A stretch of 64,000 nt of DNA from Pseudomonas sp. A-RE-19 (lineage in GTDB: Bacteria > Pseudomonadota > Gammaproteobacteria > Pseudomonadales > Pseudomonadaceae), in the NCBI RefSeq assembly GCF_019956555.1, contig NZ_JAHBDQ010000008.1, positions 62,001-126,000 on the forward strand, written 5' to 3'. The notes under the pieces are model-generated. The model was given only the letters and a program-made list of their open reading frames with translations, searched no databases and was not told where the DNA came from. Within the stretch, counting starts at the first letter, position 1. Every line of letters begins with the position of its first letter. Shown piece by piece: positions 9,499 to 17,466 of this stretch. The position numbers were made by a program, and so were the translations under genes.

Positions 9499-11058
9499 AT
9501 GCTGAGCACTGGATCTGAAAGCCCCCCTCCTGCCCTATTGGAAATGCATTCCATCTCGAAGTCATTCAATGGGGTGCGCGTCCTGCATGACATTGACCTC
9601 AGTATTTTCCCCGGACAAATCCACGCGCTAATGGGCGAAAACGGCGCCGGAAAATCCACTCTGATGAAAATACTATCGGGGGCCTATGTCGCCGACAGTG
9701 GCACTATACGAATCGACGGATGTGATATTCGAAACTATGGCGTGAACGATGCGAAGCGCCATGGCATATCCGTCATCTATCAAGAGCTCAGCTTGTGCGC
9801 AAATATGAGCGTGGTGGAGAACATCTACCTGGGTAGAGAGATTCGTCGATGTGGCGTTATAAACCGCAAGGCAATGACCGAAGGCGCGCTCGTAGTACTA
9901 AAGCGACTTGGCGTCACATTTGATCCGCATGCACTGGTCGGCACCTTGTCGATTGCGGACCAACAACTTGTTGAAATCGCGCGGGCAATTCATGCCGATA
10001 CGCGAATCCTGGTGATGGACGAGCCTACAACCCCACTATCCACAAAAGAGACCGAAAGTCTTTTTACATTGATTCGGCAGCTACGTGATGATGGCGTCGC
10101 GATCATCTATATCAGCCATCGAATGGCCGAGATATACGCATTGTCCGATTTTGTTTCGGTGCTCCGGGACGGTCGTTACGTTGGTTCGCTGGATCGCGTC
10201 ACGCTGTCAGCTGAAACCCTGGTCCGGATGATGGTTGGCCGCGATGTTTCCGGCTTCTACGCCCATGAGCGTTCTTTGTGCTCTTACGAGCAACCGATAC
10301 TACGTGTTCGCAATCTTACAGATGACTTCAATATTCAAGATTGCAGTTTCGATCTGTATGCCGGCGAAATCCTCGGGATTGCAGGACTGGTGGGCTCAGG
10401 GAGAACCGAACTTGCCCGATTAATCGCAGGTATCGATGCACACTCAGGCGGAAAGATTGAAATGGACGGCGAAGTTGTAGTCATACGCTCTCCTCGCGAT
10501 GCAGGTAATGCAGGCATCGCCTATCTGACAGAAGACCGCAAAGCACTGGGCCTTTTTCTCGACATGAGTGTCCACGACAATATCAATGTATGTGTTGTGG
10601 GAAGTGATGCTCGACTTGCGGGGTTTGTGGATCGAACGGCCGGAACTGGACGTACCGAACAAGCAATCCAGGCACTCAATATCAAAGCGTCCTCAGATAT
10701 CAATGTTGGAGCGCTGTCTGGAGGCAACCAGCAAAAAGTTTTGCTGGCTCGTCTGCTGGAGATGAAGCCCAGGGTATTGTTCCTCGACGAGCCTACATCG
10801 GGTGTCGACATTGGGGCTAAATCAGAAATATATAAAATCATCAATGCATTAGCAGCATCCGGCGTTTGCGTAGTGATAATTTCAAGTGAACTACCAGAGA
10901 TCGTTGGAATTGCCGACCGTGTATTGGTCATGTGTGAAGGTAAACTTGTCACCGAACTCGGTGGCCACAGCGGTCTTGATATCACACCTGAAGCCATTAT
11001 CGCGTCTGCCACAGGCAGCGACAGGTTGACTCTAGCCAACGGAGACTTAGTCCAATGA
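9499..11058 (+). CDS. Sugar ABC transporter ATP-binding protein (ribose/fructose type, double cassette)
   Basis: 519 residues with two ABC cassettes, as in RbsA/XylG/FrcA. Cassette 1 has Walker [10 protein letters not shown] (residues 46-54) and Walker [13 protein letters not shown]; its signature is the degenerate LSIADQQ. Cassette 2 has a degenerate Walker A ([10 protein letters not shown]), signature [13 protein letters not shown] and Walker [13 protein letters not shown]. This asymmetry is normal for the family. It would energise import at the cytoplasmic face. AAGGAG lies nine bases before the ATG. The gene overlaps the permease by four bases (ATGA), so the two are coupled. Gene order ATPase-permease-binding protein-kinase resembles the rhizobial frc fructose genes, though the order differs. 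Confidence 0.92.
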   Translation: MLSTGSESPPPALLEMHSISKSFNGVRVLHDIDLSIFPGQIHALMGENGAGKSTLMKILSGAYVADSGTIRIDGCDIRNYGVNDAKRHGISVIYQELSLCANMSVVENIYLGREIRRCGVINRKAMTEGALVVLKRLGVTFDPHALVGTLSIADQQLVEIARAIHADTRILVMDEPTTPLSTKETESLFTLIRQLRDDGVAIIYISHRMAEIYALSDFVSVLRDGRYVGSLDRVTLSAETLVRMMVGRDVSGFYAHERSLCSYEQPILRVRNLTDDFNIQDCSFDLYAGEILGIAGLVGSGRTELARLIAGIDAHSGGKIEMDGEVVVIRSPRDAGNAGIAYLTEDRKALGLFLDMSVHDNINVCVVGSDARLAGFVDRTAGTGRTEQAIQALNIKASSDINVGALSGGNQQKVLLARLLEMKPRVLFLDEPTSGVDIGAKSEIYKIINALAASGVCVVIISSELPEIVGIADRVLVMCEGKLVTELGGHSGLDITPEAIIASATGSDRLTLANGDLVQ

Positions 11059-12077
11059 CTTCCCCACTGCAAAGCAAAGTAGCAAGTGACTTCACCGCGC
11101 CTGATGTACGAAGCATCGCCGGAGTTTCCACGCAGGATAAAATGCGCCAATTGATGAGAGTGGCGGGCATGCTGCCCGTATTGTTACTCCTTTGTGTGGG
11201 CTTTGGCCTGATGAGCGAGAGCTTTTTCTCGGTTCAGAATTTCTCAATCATCAGTCAGCAAGCCTCTATCAATGTGGTATTGGCGTCAGGTCTGACTTTC
11301 GTGATTTTGACCGGTGGAATCGACCTTTCGGTTGGTTCGATTCTGGCTGTTTCCGCAGTAGTGGCGCTATTGGTATCGCAAGTTCCGGGCTTTGCTCCCC
11401 TGGCCATTGCAGCGGGGCTTGGAGTCGGACTTCTGCTAGGGCTCGTCAATGGTGTATTGGTCGCGTTTGGAAAGCTACCGGCATTTATCGTCACGCTAGG
11501 CGGTTTAACTGCGATGCGTGGAATCGCACGCCTCATCGGCGAAGACAAAACGGTTTTCAATCCCGACCTGTCCTTTGCTTACATTGGAAACGATACGTTG
11601 TTCGGGGTGCCATGGCTGGTTGTAATCGCGGTAGTCGTGGTTACTCTTTCGTGGGTTATTCTTCGACGTACGGTGTTAGGCGTACAGATTTACGCAGTGG
11701 GCGGTAATCCTGAGGCCGCACGGTTGTCGGGAATCAAAGTCTGGAAAGTCCTGTTATTTACTTATGCCCTGTCCGGTTTGTTGGCGGGCGTGGGGGCCAT
11801 CATGACTTCCGCCCGACTGATGGCTGCTAACGGACTGCAAATGGGACAGTCTTATGAACTCGACGCTATCGCCGCCGTTATTCTGGGAGGTACGCGCTTT
11901 ACAGGAGGCGTCGGCACTATCGTCGGTACGCTAATTGGCGCCCTGATTATCGCTACACTTTCCAATGGCCTGATATTGCTGGGAGTTTCGGATATCTGGC
12001 AATACATTATCAAAGGTGTTGTCATTATCGGAGCGGTAGCCCTCGATCGCTTTCGGCAGTCAGGTGCACGAACCTGA
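11055..12077 (+). CDS. Sugar ABC transporter permease (RbsC/FrcC type)
   Basis: 340 residues, highly hydrophobic, with about eight to ten membrane segments beginning at [18 protein letters not shown]. The family motif is seen in the cytoplasmic loop around [18 protein letters not shown], and [17 protein letters not shown] is the usual second-helix signature of BPD_transp_2 permeases. It forms the inner-membrane channel, probably as a homodimer, with the ATPase encoded immediately upstream (4-base overlap). The 44-base gap to the binding-protein gene keeps it in one operon. Confidence 0.92.
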   Translation: MTSPLQSKVASDFTAPDVRSIAGVSTQDKMRQLMRVAGMLPVLLLLCVGFGLMSESFFSVQNFSIISQQASINVVLASGLTFVILTGGIDLSVGSILAVSAVVALLVSQVPGFAPLAIAAGLGVGLLLGLVNGVLVAFGKLPAFIVTLGGLTAMRGIARLIGEDKTVFNPDLSFAYIGNDTLFGVPWLVVIAVVVVTLSWVILRRTVLGVQIYAVGGNPEAARLSGIKVWKVLLFTYALSGLLAGVGAIMTSARLMAANGLQMGQSYELDAIAAVILGGTRFTGGVGTIVGTLIGALIIATLSNGLILLGVSDIWQYIIKGVVIIGAVALDRFRQSGART

Positions 12078-12121
12078 ATCATATATAACCCCCCACACTC
12101 CAATAACAAGAGACAGTGCTC

Positions 12122-13048
12122 ATGAAAAAAATAATATTTACCGCTGTTTGTACACTACTGGCATTCAGCACCGCTCAGGCGCGAGAGTTGAAATCCGTCG
12201 GCATAACTGTTGGCTCGCTGGGTAATCCTTATTTTGTAGCGATGGTAGATGGCGCCAAAGCCGAGGCACTGCATATCAATCCAGCCGCAAAATTTATCTC
12301 AGTGTCGGCAGATTACGATTTGAATAAGCAGTTCACTCAAATCGATAACTTCATTTCTTCGGGCGTGGACTTGATTCTTGTCAACGCCGTCGACCCTGTC
12401 GCAATCGCACCTGCGATTGCGAAAGCAAGGAAGGCAGGCATAGTGGTTGTGGGCGTAGATGTCATGGTGCAAGGTGCCAACGCCACGGTACAAACCGATA
12501 ACGTCGAAGCCGGCAGGATTGTATGTCAGTACATCTCTGAGAAGCTGGGTGGCAAGGGTAACGTTATTATCCAGAATGGTACGCAGACTTCAGCAGTCCT
12601 GGACCGAGTCAATGGCTGTAAGAGTGTTTTCGCGCAAACACCTGATATCAAGATACTGTCTGATAATCAGGATGCCAAAGGCTCGCGCGAAGGTGGCTAC
12701 AGCGTGATGCAAGGCGACTTGACTCGCTTTGCAAAAGTCGACGCGGTGTTCGCGATCAATGATCCCCAGGCCATAGGTGCAGACTTGGCGGCAAAACAAC
12801 TCAAGCGCAAAGGCATCATTATCGCATCGGTGGATGGAGCTCCCGATATAGAGACTGCGCTCAAAAGCGATACACAGATCCAGGCATCCGCCTCTCAATC
12901 CCCTTGGGGCCAGGCACAACAGGCCGTAACGATGGGTTATGACCTGTTGAATGGCAAATCTTTGGAAAGCACAACGGTACTGCTTCAACCTTCACTTGTA
13001 ACCCGGACTAATGTCATGGAGTACAAAGGCTGGCAAGCTGACCACTGA
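12122..13048 (+). CDS. Periplasmic sugar-binding protein (ribose/fructose type)
   Basis: 308 residues with signal peptide MKKIIFTAVCTLLAFSTAQA (residues 1-20) and a Peripla_BP_4 type mature protein: VGITVGSLGNPYFVAMVDGA, the strand GVDLILVNAVDP, and VFAINDPQAIGADLAAKQL. It delivers substrate to the permease. A GTG two codons upstream (12116) is in frame, but the ATG at 12122 begins a clean signal peptide. The ligand cannot be read from the sequence; the downstream sugar kinase, fructokinase and pgi suggest fructose or a closely related ketose. Confidence 0.9.
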   Translation: MKKIIFTAVCTLLAFSTAQARELKSVGITVGSLGNPYFVAMVDGAKAEALHINPAAKFISVSADYDLNKQFTQIDNFISSGVDLILVNAVDPVAIAPAIAKARKAGIVVVGVDVMVQGANATVQTDNVEAGRIVCQYISEKLGGKGNVIIQNGTQTSAVLDRVNGCKSVFAQTPDIKILSDNQDAKGSREGGYSVMQGDLTRFAKVDAVFAINDPQAIGADLAAKQLKRKGIIIASVDGAPDIETALKSDTQIQASASQSPWGQAQQAVTMGYDLLNGKSLESTTVLLQPSLVTRTNVMEYKGWQADH

Positions 13049-13113
13049 CCGACCACTAAGCGGTTGAGTCAAGTGACATCGGGTCTCTAGCCACCCTCTG
13101 TAATGCGGGGAAT

Positions 13114-13140
13114 GGCTGCTGCGAGATGCTCGCAGCAGCC
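13114..13140 (+). terminator. Strong hairpin between binding-protein and kinase genes
   Basis: Perfect 12-bp stem GGCTGCTGCGAG / CTCGCAGCAGCC with a 3-base loop and no T-tract. Without a T-run it more likely stabilises the 3' end of the abundant binding-protein message or attenuates the kinase than fully terminates. Confidence 0.6.
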
Positions 13141-13212
13141 GAACGGCATGAAAATCCCTAGAGGGCGAACCTGTGGGACGCCTGAGCGACGGCTGCTGAC
13201 GAGAGACTTTGC

Positions 13213-13851
13213 ATGTTTACCGAAACAAAACAAATAGTAAGCACAGAGCTACTCAACTACGTTAAGGCTCTGTCTGGGAATCGAATTGTCGTTGCGCTAG
13301 CGGGGCCGCCTGGTGCCGGTAAGTCCACCGTCTCTCAGGCCTTGGTAGAGGCTCTTAATAGCGTTATGCCGGGGAGCGCAGCTGTCGTTCCCGGGGATGG
13401 CTTTCATTACGATGACGCGGTTCTTGGATCCTTGAACCTTTTAGATCGTAAGGGCTCACCTGATACATTCGATGTGGGTGGCTTCAGGAGTCTGCTGCTA
13501 CGGCTTCGTGCGAACAACGAACCAGCGGTTGCCGTTCCGGTATTCGATCGAATCCTGGAGATATCCCGTGCTGCAGGACAATTGATTTCCTCTGACGTGA
13601 AATATCTCATCGTGGAAGGAAACTACCTTCTATTAGACCTCGCCCCATGGTCGTCCTTAAGAGACTGTTTTGACGCCACCATCATGCTGCAGGCTGACCG
13701 CAAAACCCTGGAAGCGCGCCTGCTTGATCGATGGCGATCATTGGGTTTCGATGAGTCTACTTCCTATGAAAAAGTTCATCGCAACGACCTTCCGAATGCC
13801 GACATTGTGATTTCGGCCAGCAATATCGCTGACTTCACGATCACAAATTAA
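13213..13851 (+). CDS. P-loop sugar/nucleoside kinase (FrcK/uridine-kinase-like)
   Basis: 212 residues with Walker A GPPGAGKST near residue 34, a DGFHYDD motif (PanK/uridine kinase-like, near residue 64), YLIVEGNYLLLDLAPWSSLR and a lid-like RLLDRWRSLGFD. This is the fold of phosphoribulokinase/uridine-kinase/pantothenate-kinase proteins. A related protein, FrcK, is encoded with the rhizobial fructose ABC transporter, which is the best clue to its role: phosphorylating the imported sugar or a derivative. It ends the rightward transporter operon. The ribosome binding site is poor (ACGAGAG). Substrate is inferred from context only. Confidence 0.8.
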   Translation: MFTETKQIVSTELLNYVKALSGNRIVVALAGPPGAGKSTVSQALVEALNSVMPGSAAVVPGDGFHYDDAVLGSLNLLDRKGSPDTFDVGGFRSLLLRLRANNEPAVAVPVFDRILEISRAAGQLISSDVKYLIVEGNYLLLDLAPWSSLRDCFDATIMLQADRKTLEARLLDRWRSLGFDESTSYEKVHRNDLPNADIVISASNIADFTITN

Positions 13852-13891
13852 GATCCCACTTCCTCTCTTCTGAGAAAAAATCACGCGTTAA

Positions 13892-13918
13892 CCAAGCGCT
13901 TTGCTTGGCTAGCTTTTT
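13892..13918 (+). terminator. Rho-independent terminator after the kinase gene
   Basis: Stem CCAAGC / GCTTGG (13892-13897 with 13903-13908) followed by CTAGCTTTTT. It closes the transporter operon just before the mtlY scar. Confidence 0.6.
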
Positions 13919-13926
13919 AACGCTAA

Positions 13927-13968
13927 CAGGCCTACGAACGCTATCAACAACTTGTAGCGAACCTTTAA
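13927..13968 (+). pseudogene. Last 13 codons and stop of an mtlY (xylulokinase) gene
   Basis: The bases encode QAYERYQQLVANL and stop, against QAYERYQQHVATL at the end of the intact mtlY at 45157. The match begins right after a TAA at 13924, so the homology stops abruptly at the island side. It lies directly before a second mtlZ with the same spacing as in the mannitol operon. It is a recombination scar, not a gene. Confidence 0.85.
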
Positions 13969-13981
13969 AGAGCAAATGACT

Positions 13982-14920
13982 ATGTATCTGGTATGTGGTG
14001 AAGCGCTGTTCGATTTCTTCAGTGAAAACGACGTCAACGCTCAAGCTTCAAAAGTGAACTACAAAGCGATTGCCGGTGGTTCGCCGTTCAACGTCGCCGT
14101 CGGCTTGCGCCGTCTGGGCATCGACGTGGCGCTATTCGCCGGACTGTCCAGCGACTACCTCGGCCGGCGTTTACAGCAAGTGTTGCAGGAGGAAGGCGTG
14201 CGCCCGGACTACCTGCAGGATTTCGACGCACCGACCACCCTGGCGATGGTCGCCGTCGGTGCCGACGGTTCGCCGCATTACAGCTTCCGAGGCGAAGGCT
14301 GCGCCGATCGCCAGCTGTTGCCGGGGCATTTACCTGAGTTAGGCGCTGAGGTGCGTGGGTTGCATATTGGCTCGTTCTCGCTGGTGGTGCAGCCGATTGC
14401 CGACACCCTGTTGGCCCTGGTCCGCCGGGAAAGCGGCAAACGCCTGATCAGCCTCGACCCCAACGTGCGACTCAACCCAGAACCGAATATCGAACTGTGG
14501 CGCGAACGTATCAATACTCTGGTCGAGCATGCCGACCTGATCAAGGTCAGCGACGAGGACCTGAACCTGCTCTACCCCGAGCGTGATCCGCAGAGCGTGA
14601 TCGAAGGCTGGCTGGAACACCGTTGTCAGTTGGTATTCCTTACCCGTGGCAGCCAGGGAGCAACGGTATTCAGCCGCCGCCATGGCACCTGGTCGGTACC
14701 GGCCTGCGCCGTGGTGATGGCTGATACCGTGGGCGCCGGCGACACCTTCCAGGCGGCATTGATCGCCTGGCTGACCGAACAGCAGTTGGATTCGGTGGAG
14801 GGCTTGCAGCGCTTGAGTCGCGAACAGATCGACGCGATGCTCACCTTCGCCGTCAGCGCCGCTGCCCTGACCTGCGGCAAGACCGGGCCGGACTTGCCGT
14901 ATCGGCATCAGTTGGATTGA
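13982..14920 (+). CDS. mtlZ: Fructokinase, second copy (PfkB family)
   Basis: 312 residues of the ribokinase/PfkB family: N-terminal GGSPFNVAVGLRRLG (substrate and dimer region), LDPNVRLNPEP in the middle and the C-terminal signature DTVGAGDTFQAAL with the catalytic Asp. It phosphorylates fructose to fructose-6-P. The start at 13982 matches MYLVCGEALFDFF of the operon copy at 45171; an ATG six bases upstream is also in frame. The two proteins are very similar but clearly diverged, with many scattered substitutions, so this is not a fresh duplication. Carrying an mtlY tail, it probably came with a foreign mtlYZ segment. It fits the fructose-type transporter just upstream. Confidence 0.9.
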   Translation: MYLVCGEALFDFFSENDVNAQASKVNYKAIAGGSPFNVAVGLRRLGIDVALFAGLSSDYLGRRLQQVLQEEGVRPDYLQDFDAPTTLAMVAVGADGSPHYSFRGEGCADRQLLPGHLPELGAEVRGLHIGSFSLVVQPIADTLLALVRRESGKRLISLDPNVRLNPEPNIELWRERINTLVEHADLIKVSDEDLNLLYPERDPQSVIEGWLEHRCQLVFLTRGSQGATVFSRRHGTWSVPACAVVMADTVGAGDTFQAALIAWLTEQQLDSVEGLQRLSREQIDAMLTFAVSAAALTCGKTGPDLPYRHQLD

Positions 14921-14956
14921 TATCTGGTCAGGATCTGTGTCGCGGGCATTGCAGTC

Positions 14957-15019
14957 TTCGCGGGCAAGTCGGGTCGCCGCACCGCTCCCACAGGAGTACG
15001 CACATTTACTGTGGGAGAT
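14957..15019. repeat. REP-like inverted elements
   Basis: A degenerate pair of the 'cgcgggcaag...ctcccacag' REP type, with GCTCCCACAGG and ACTGTGGGAG arms, between the fructokinase and the convergent cupin gene. Confidence 0.5.
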
Positions 15020-15137
15020 CCGTATTTCAATGCACGGGCGCGGTACCACAGCGAATGCCGATGGAGTCCCGTCATTCCAATTTGACTCTTGCCTCTTGCC
15101 TGAAAGTCGTGCCCACCAGGCAGTCAGCAGGCACTGC

Positions 15138-15614
15138 CTATTTCGACAAAATTACCAGCGGAGTATCTTTCTTCACGATGTAGGTTGCCAGTTCAGCCCC
15201 AGTGGTCGTGCCGATGTTCGTGGCGATATGCGCGGTACCTTCAGGAATGTACAACGAATCACCGGCTTTGAGCGTCACAGTTGGCTGCCCTTCCAGCTGA
15301 TATTGGAAGGTGCCGCTGATTACGTACGCCACTTCCACACCAGGGTGAGAATGCTTAGGTGCTGCGACGCCCGGTTCGAAATCGACGCGAACCTGAATCA
15401 CTTCACGATCGGAAACACTGAGATCACGCTTTACAAGATCCGTGCGATGGAGTCCGGTCTGCCAGCTTTTTGCCGCTGCTGTTTCATGGGCAGGTTCAGC
15501 CGAGGTCTTTACTTCTTGGGCATATGCCACGCCTGCGAATGCGGCGAAAGTCACGGCAGTAGCAAGGGCTGCACCAAAAAAGCCAGCAGTTTTACGGGTA
15601 TTGAAACGAGACAT
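15138..15614 (-). CDS. Secreted cupin-domain protein
   Basis: 158 residues with an N-terminal export signal (MSRFNTRKTAGFFGAALATAV to about AYA, residues 1-32) and one cupin_2 barrel: PKHSHPGVEVAYVISG carries the metal-binding His pair and Glu, and LYIPEGTAHIATN the final His. The start at 15614 has GGAG ten bases upstream; the frame is open 21 codons further. Small periplasmic cupins of this kind have no single known function. It is convergent with mtlZ copy 2 and divergent from mexE, with no sign of an operon. Confidence 0.8.
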   Translation of the reverse strand: MSRFNTRKTAGFFGAALATAVTFAAFAGVAYAQEVKTSAEPAHETAAAKSWQTGLHRTDLVKRDLSVSDREVIQVRVDFEPGVAAPKHSHPGVEVAYVISGTFQYQLEGQPTVTLKAGDSLYIPEGTAHIATNIGTTTGAELATYIVKKDTPLVILSK

Positions 15615-15917
15615 TGATCTTCTCCAGGTTAAGCACGGCAAAGACCGTGACAGGGGCCGCTTGTGCAATAACTCCATTTAGCGGCCGCGGTGTATCTGTC
15701 ACGTGTCGAGAAAGGCGTGCTTTTGTATGTGTAGTTAGCTGACTACATAGGAGATACGTTGAGATACAACCCTTGGGAACACGTTCTCAATTTTGTCCGA
15801 CACCGCTAATTGGCTGAATCAAACAGCCCCACGAACGCCGTCAACGCCACGGAATATCCCGGCGAGATCATGAAATGCTCATTCACTGGCACGGGTAATG
15901 CGTACGCTCCCAACTAC

Positions 15918-15985
15918 AGCCTCGCTCCTACAGGGAATTTCATTAGCACCGTAATTCCTGTGGGAGCGAGGCTTTCCCGCGAAAA
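15918..15985. repeat. REP inverted pair
   Basis: CAGCCTCGCTCCTACAGG and CCTGTGGGAGCGAGGCT face each other across a short spacer, followed by TTCCCGCG. This is the same type as at 46130. Confidence 0.8.
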
Positions 15986-16037
15986 CCGAGACACGGTTTC
16001 AGCCAGTCCTTTGCACTTACTGCAACACTGATTTGTC

Positions 16038-16052
16038 ATCATTTCATTTGAT
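16038..16052 (+). promoter_or_regulatory. Possible upstream nod-box half for MexT
   Basis: ATC, 9 bases, GAT, 48 bases before the better box at 16100. It matches the LysR nod-box spacing, but its downstream element (CACTG) does not fit ACYAT. Confidence 0.35.
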
Positions 16053-16099
16053 AGCCCACTGATGGAAGGTGCATGCTAGAGAGCTCGCTTTGAGCTGAT

Positions 16100-16123
16100 A
16101 TCATTCCGAATGATAGTTACCTT
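16100..16123 (+). promoter_or_regulatory. Putative MexT operator of mexEF-oprN
   Basis: ATCA, 5 bases, AATGAT, 4 bases, ACCTT. This fits the recalled MexT consensus ATCA-N5-GTCGAT-N4-ACYAT with the final element one base off. It ends 74 bases before the mexE start. Confidence 0.6.
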
Positions 16124-16197
16124 CGCCTCATTCGATTCGTGCCATACATCCTCGCCAAGCATCATCCGTCCATCTCAATACATTGGCGGATGCATCC

Positions 16198-17451
16198 ATG
16201 GAACAATCACTCAAACATTTGCGCTTCCCTTTGGCCCTGTTGGCCGTGCTGGTGATGAGCGCCTGCGGCAAGACTCCGGGGGCTGCCGCCACGATGCCCG
16301 CGGCCAAAGTCAGCGTGGCCAAGGTGCTGGAACAACCGGTCAACGAGTGGGACGAATTCACCGGGCGTCTTGAAGCGCCGGAAACGGTAGAGATTCGTCC
16401 ACGGGTCTCCGGTCAGATCGATGACGTGGCCTTCACCGAAGGCGCGCTGGTCAAGAAAGGCGATCTGTTGTTCCAGATCGACCCGCGTCCATTCCAGGCG
16501 GAGGTCCGCCGCCTCGAAGCCCTGGTGGCCCAAGCCCGTGCCACGGCCACCCGCAGCGAAAACGAATCCCAGCGTGGCGAACGCCTGCGTACCAGCAACG
16601 CGATTTCCGCCGAACTCGCGGACTCGCGTACCAGCGCCGCTCAAGAAGCTCGCGCCGCCGTCGGCGCCCTCCAGGCACAATTGGACCTGGCCAAACTGAA
16701 CCTGAGCTTCACCCGTGTCACCGCGCCCATCAGTGGCCGTGTCAGCCGTGCGGAAATCACCGCCGGCAACCTGGTGACCGCCGATACCACCGCGCTGACC
16801 AGCGTGGTGTCCACCGACAAGGTCTACGCCTACTTCGACGCCGACGAGCGTGTCTTCCTTAAATACACCCAGCTCGCCCGCCAGGGTCAACGCGGCGCCA
16901 CCACCCCGGTTTACATGGGCCTGTCGAATGAAGACGGCAACCCGCACCAGGGCCAGATGAACTTCGTCGACAACCAGGTCAACCCAAAGACCGGCACCAT
17001 CCGCGGTCGTGCGGTGTTCGACAACAGCGACGGCACCTACACCCCGGGTCTTTACGCACGCCTGAAACTGGTGGGCAGCGGTACTTACTCCGCGGTGTTG
17101 ATCAACGACGAAGCGGTCGGTACCGACCTGGGGAAAAAATTCGTTCTGGTGATGGATGCCGACAACAAAACGGCTTACCGCCCCGTCGAACTGGGTCCGA
17201 AGATCGAAGGTCTGCGCATCGTACGTAGCGGCCTGAACAAAGACGACACCATCATCGTCAAGGGCTTGCAGCGGGTTCGTCCTGGTTCACCGGTCACCCC
17301 TGAAGTGATCCCGATGGCCAGCCAGGAAACCCTCGCGGCTCTCGCACAACAACGTCAAGCGCTGGAAGCCAGCAACCTGCCCCAAGTCGCACCTGCCAAG
17401 GTCGCGCCGGGTACGGTTGTGAAAGTGGCTGCTGCGACTCCACGCGGTTAA
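16198..17451 (+). CDS. mexE: MexE, RND efflux membrane fusion protein
   Basis: 417-residue periplasmic adaptor. The lipoprotein signal ends LAVLVMSAC (Cys23), followed by the lipoyl/barrel-sandwich half RPRVSGQIDDVAFTEGALVKKGDLLFQIDPRP, an alpha-helical hairpin (residues about 100-170), and the second half TRVTAPISGRVSRAEITAGN. The beginning MEQSLKHLRFPLALL matches P. aeruginosa MexE. A TTG 15 bases upstream is in frame, but ATG 16198 fits the family. It links MexF to OprN. The operon is mexE-mexF-oprN with a 15-base gap and a 4-base overlap, expected to be activated by MexT and to export chloramphenicol, fluoroquinolones, trimethoprim and quorum-sensing precursors in P. aeruginosa. Confidence 0.93.
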   Translation: MEQSLKHLRFPLALLAVLVMSACGKTPGAAATMPAAKVSVAKVLEQPVNEWDEFTGRLEAPETVEIRPRVSGQIDDVAFTEGALVKKGDLLFQIDPRPFQAEVRRLEALVAQARATATRSENESQRGERLRTSNAISAELADSRTSAAQEARAAVGALQAQLDLAKLNLSFTRVTAPISGRVSRAEITAGNLVTADTTALTSVVSTDKVYAYFDADERVFLKYTQLARQGQRGATTPVYMGLSNEDGNPHQGQMNFVDNQVNPKTGTIRGRAVFDNSDGTYTPGLYARLKLVGSGTYSAVLINDEAVGTDLGKKFVLVMDADNKTAYRPVELGPKIEGLRIVRSGLNKDDTIIVKGLQRVRPGSPVTPEVIPMASQETLAALAQQRQALEASNLPQVAPAKVAPGTVVKVAAATPRG

Positions 17452-17466
17452 GGGACAACTACTCCG

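Larger units (their letters stand above)
15615..16197. other. Cupin-mexE intergenic region
   Basis: 580 bases without a gene. It contains a REP pair (15918-15985) and two ATC-N9-GAT motifs (16038 and 16100) in front of mexE. No convincing ORF is present. Confidence 0.6.
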
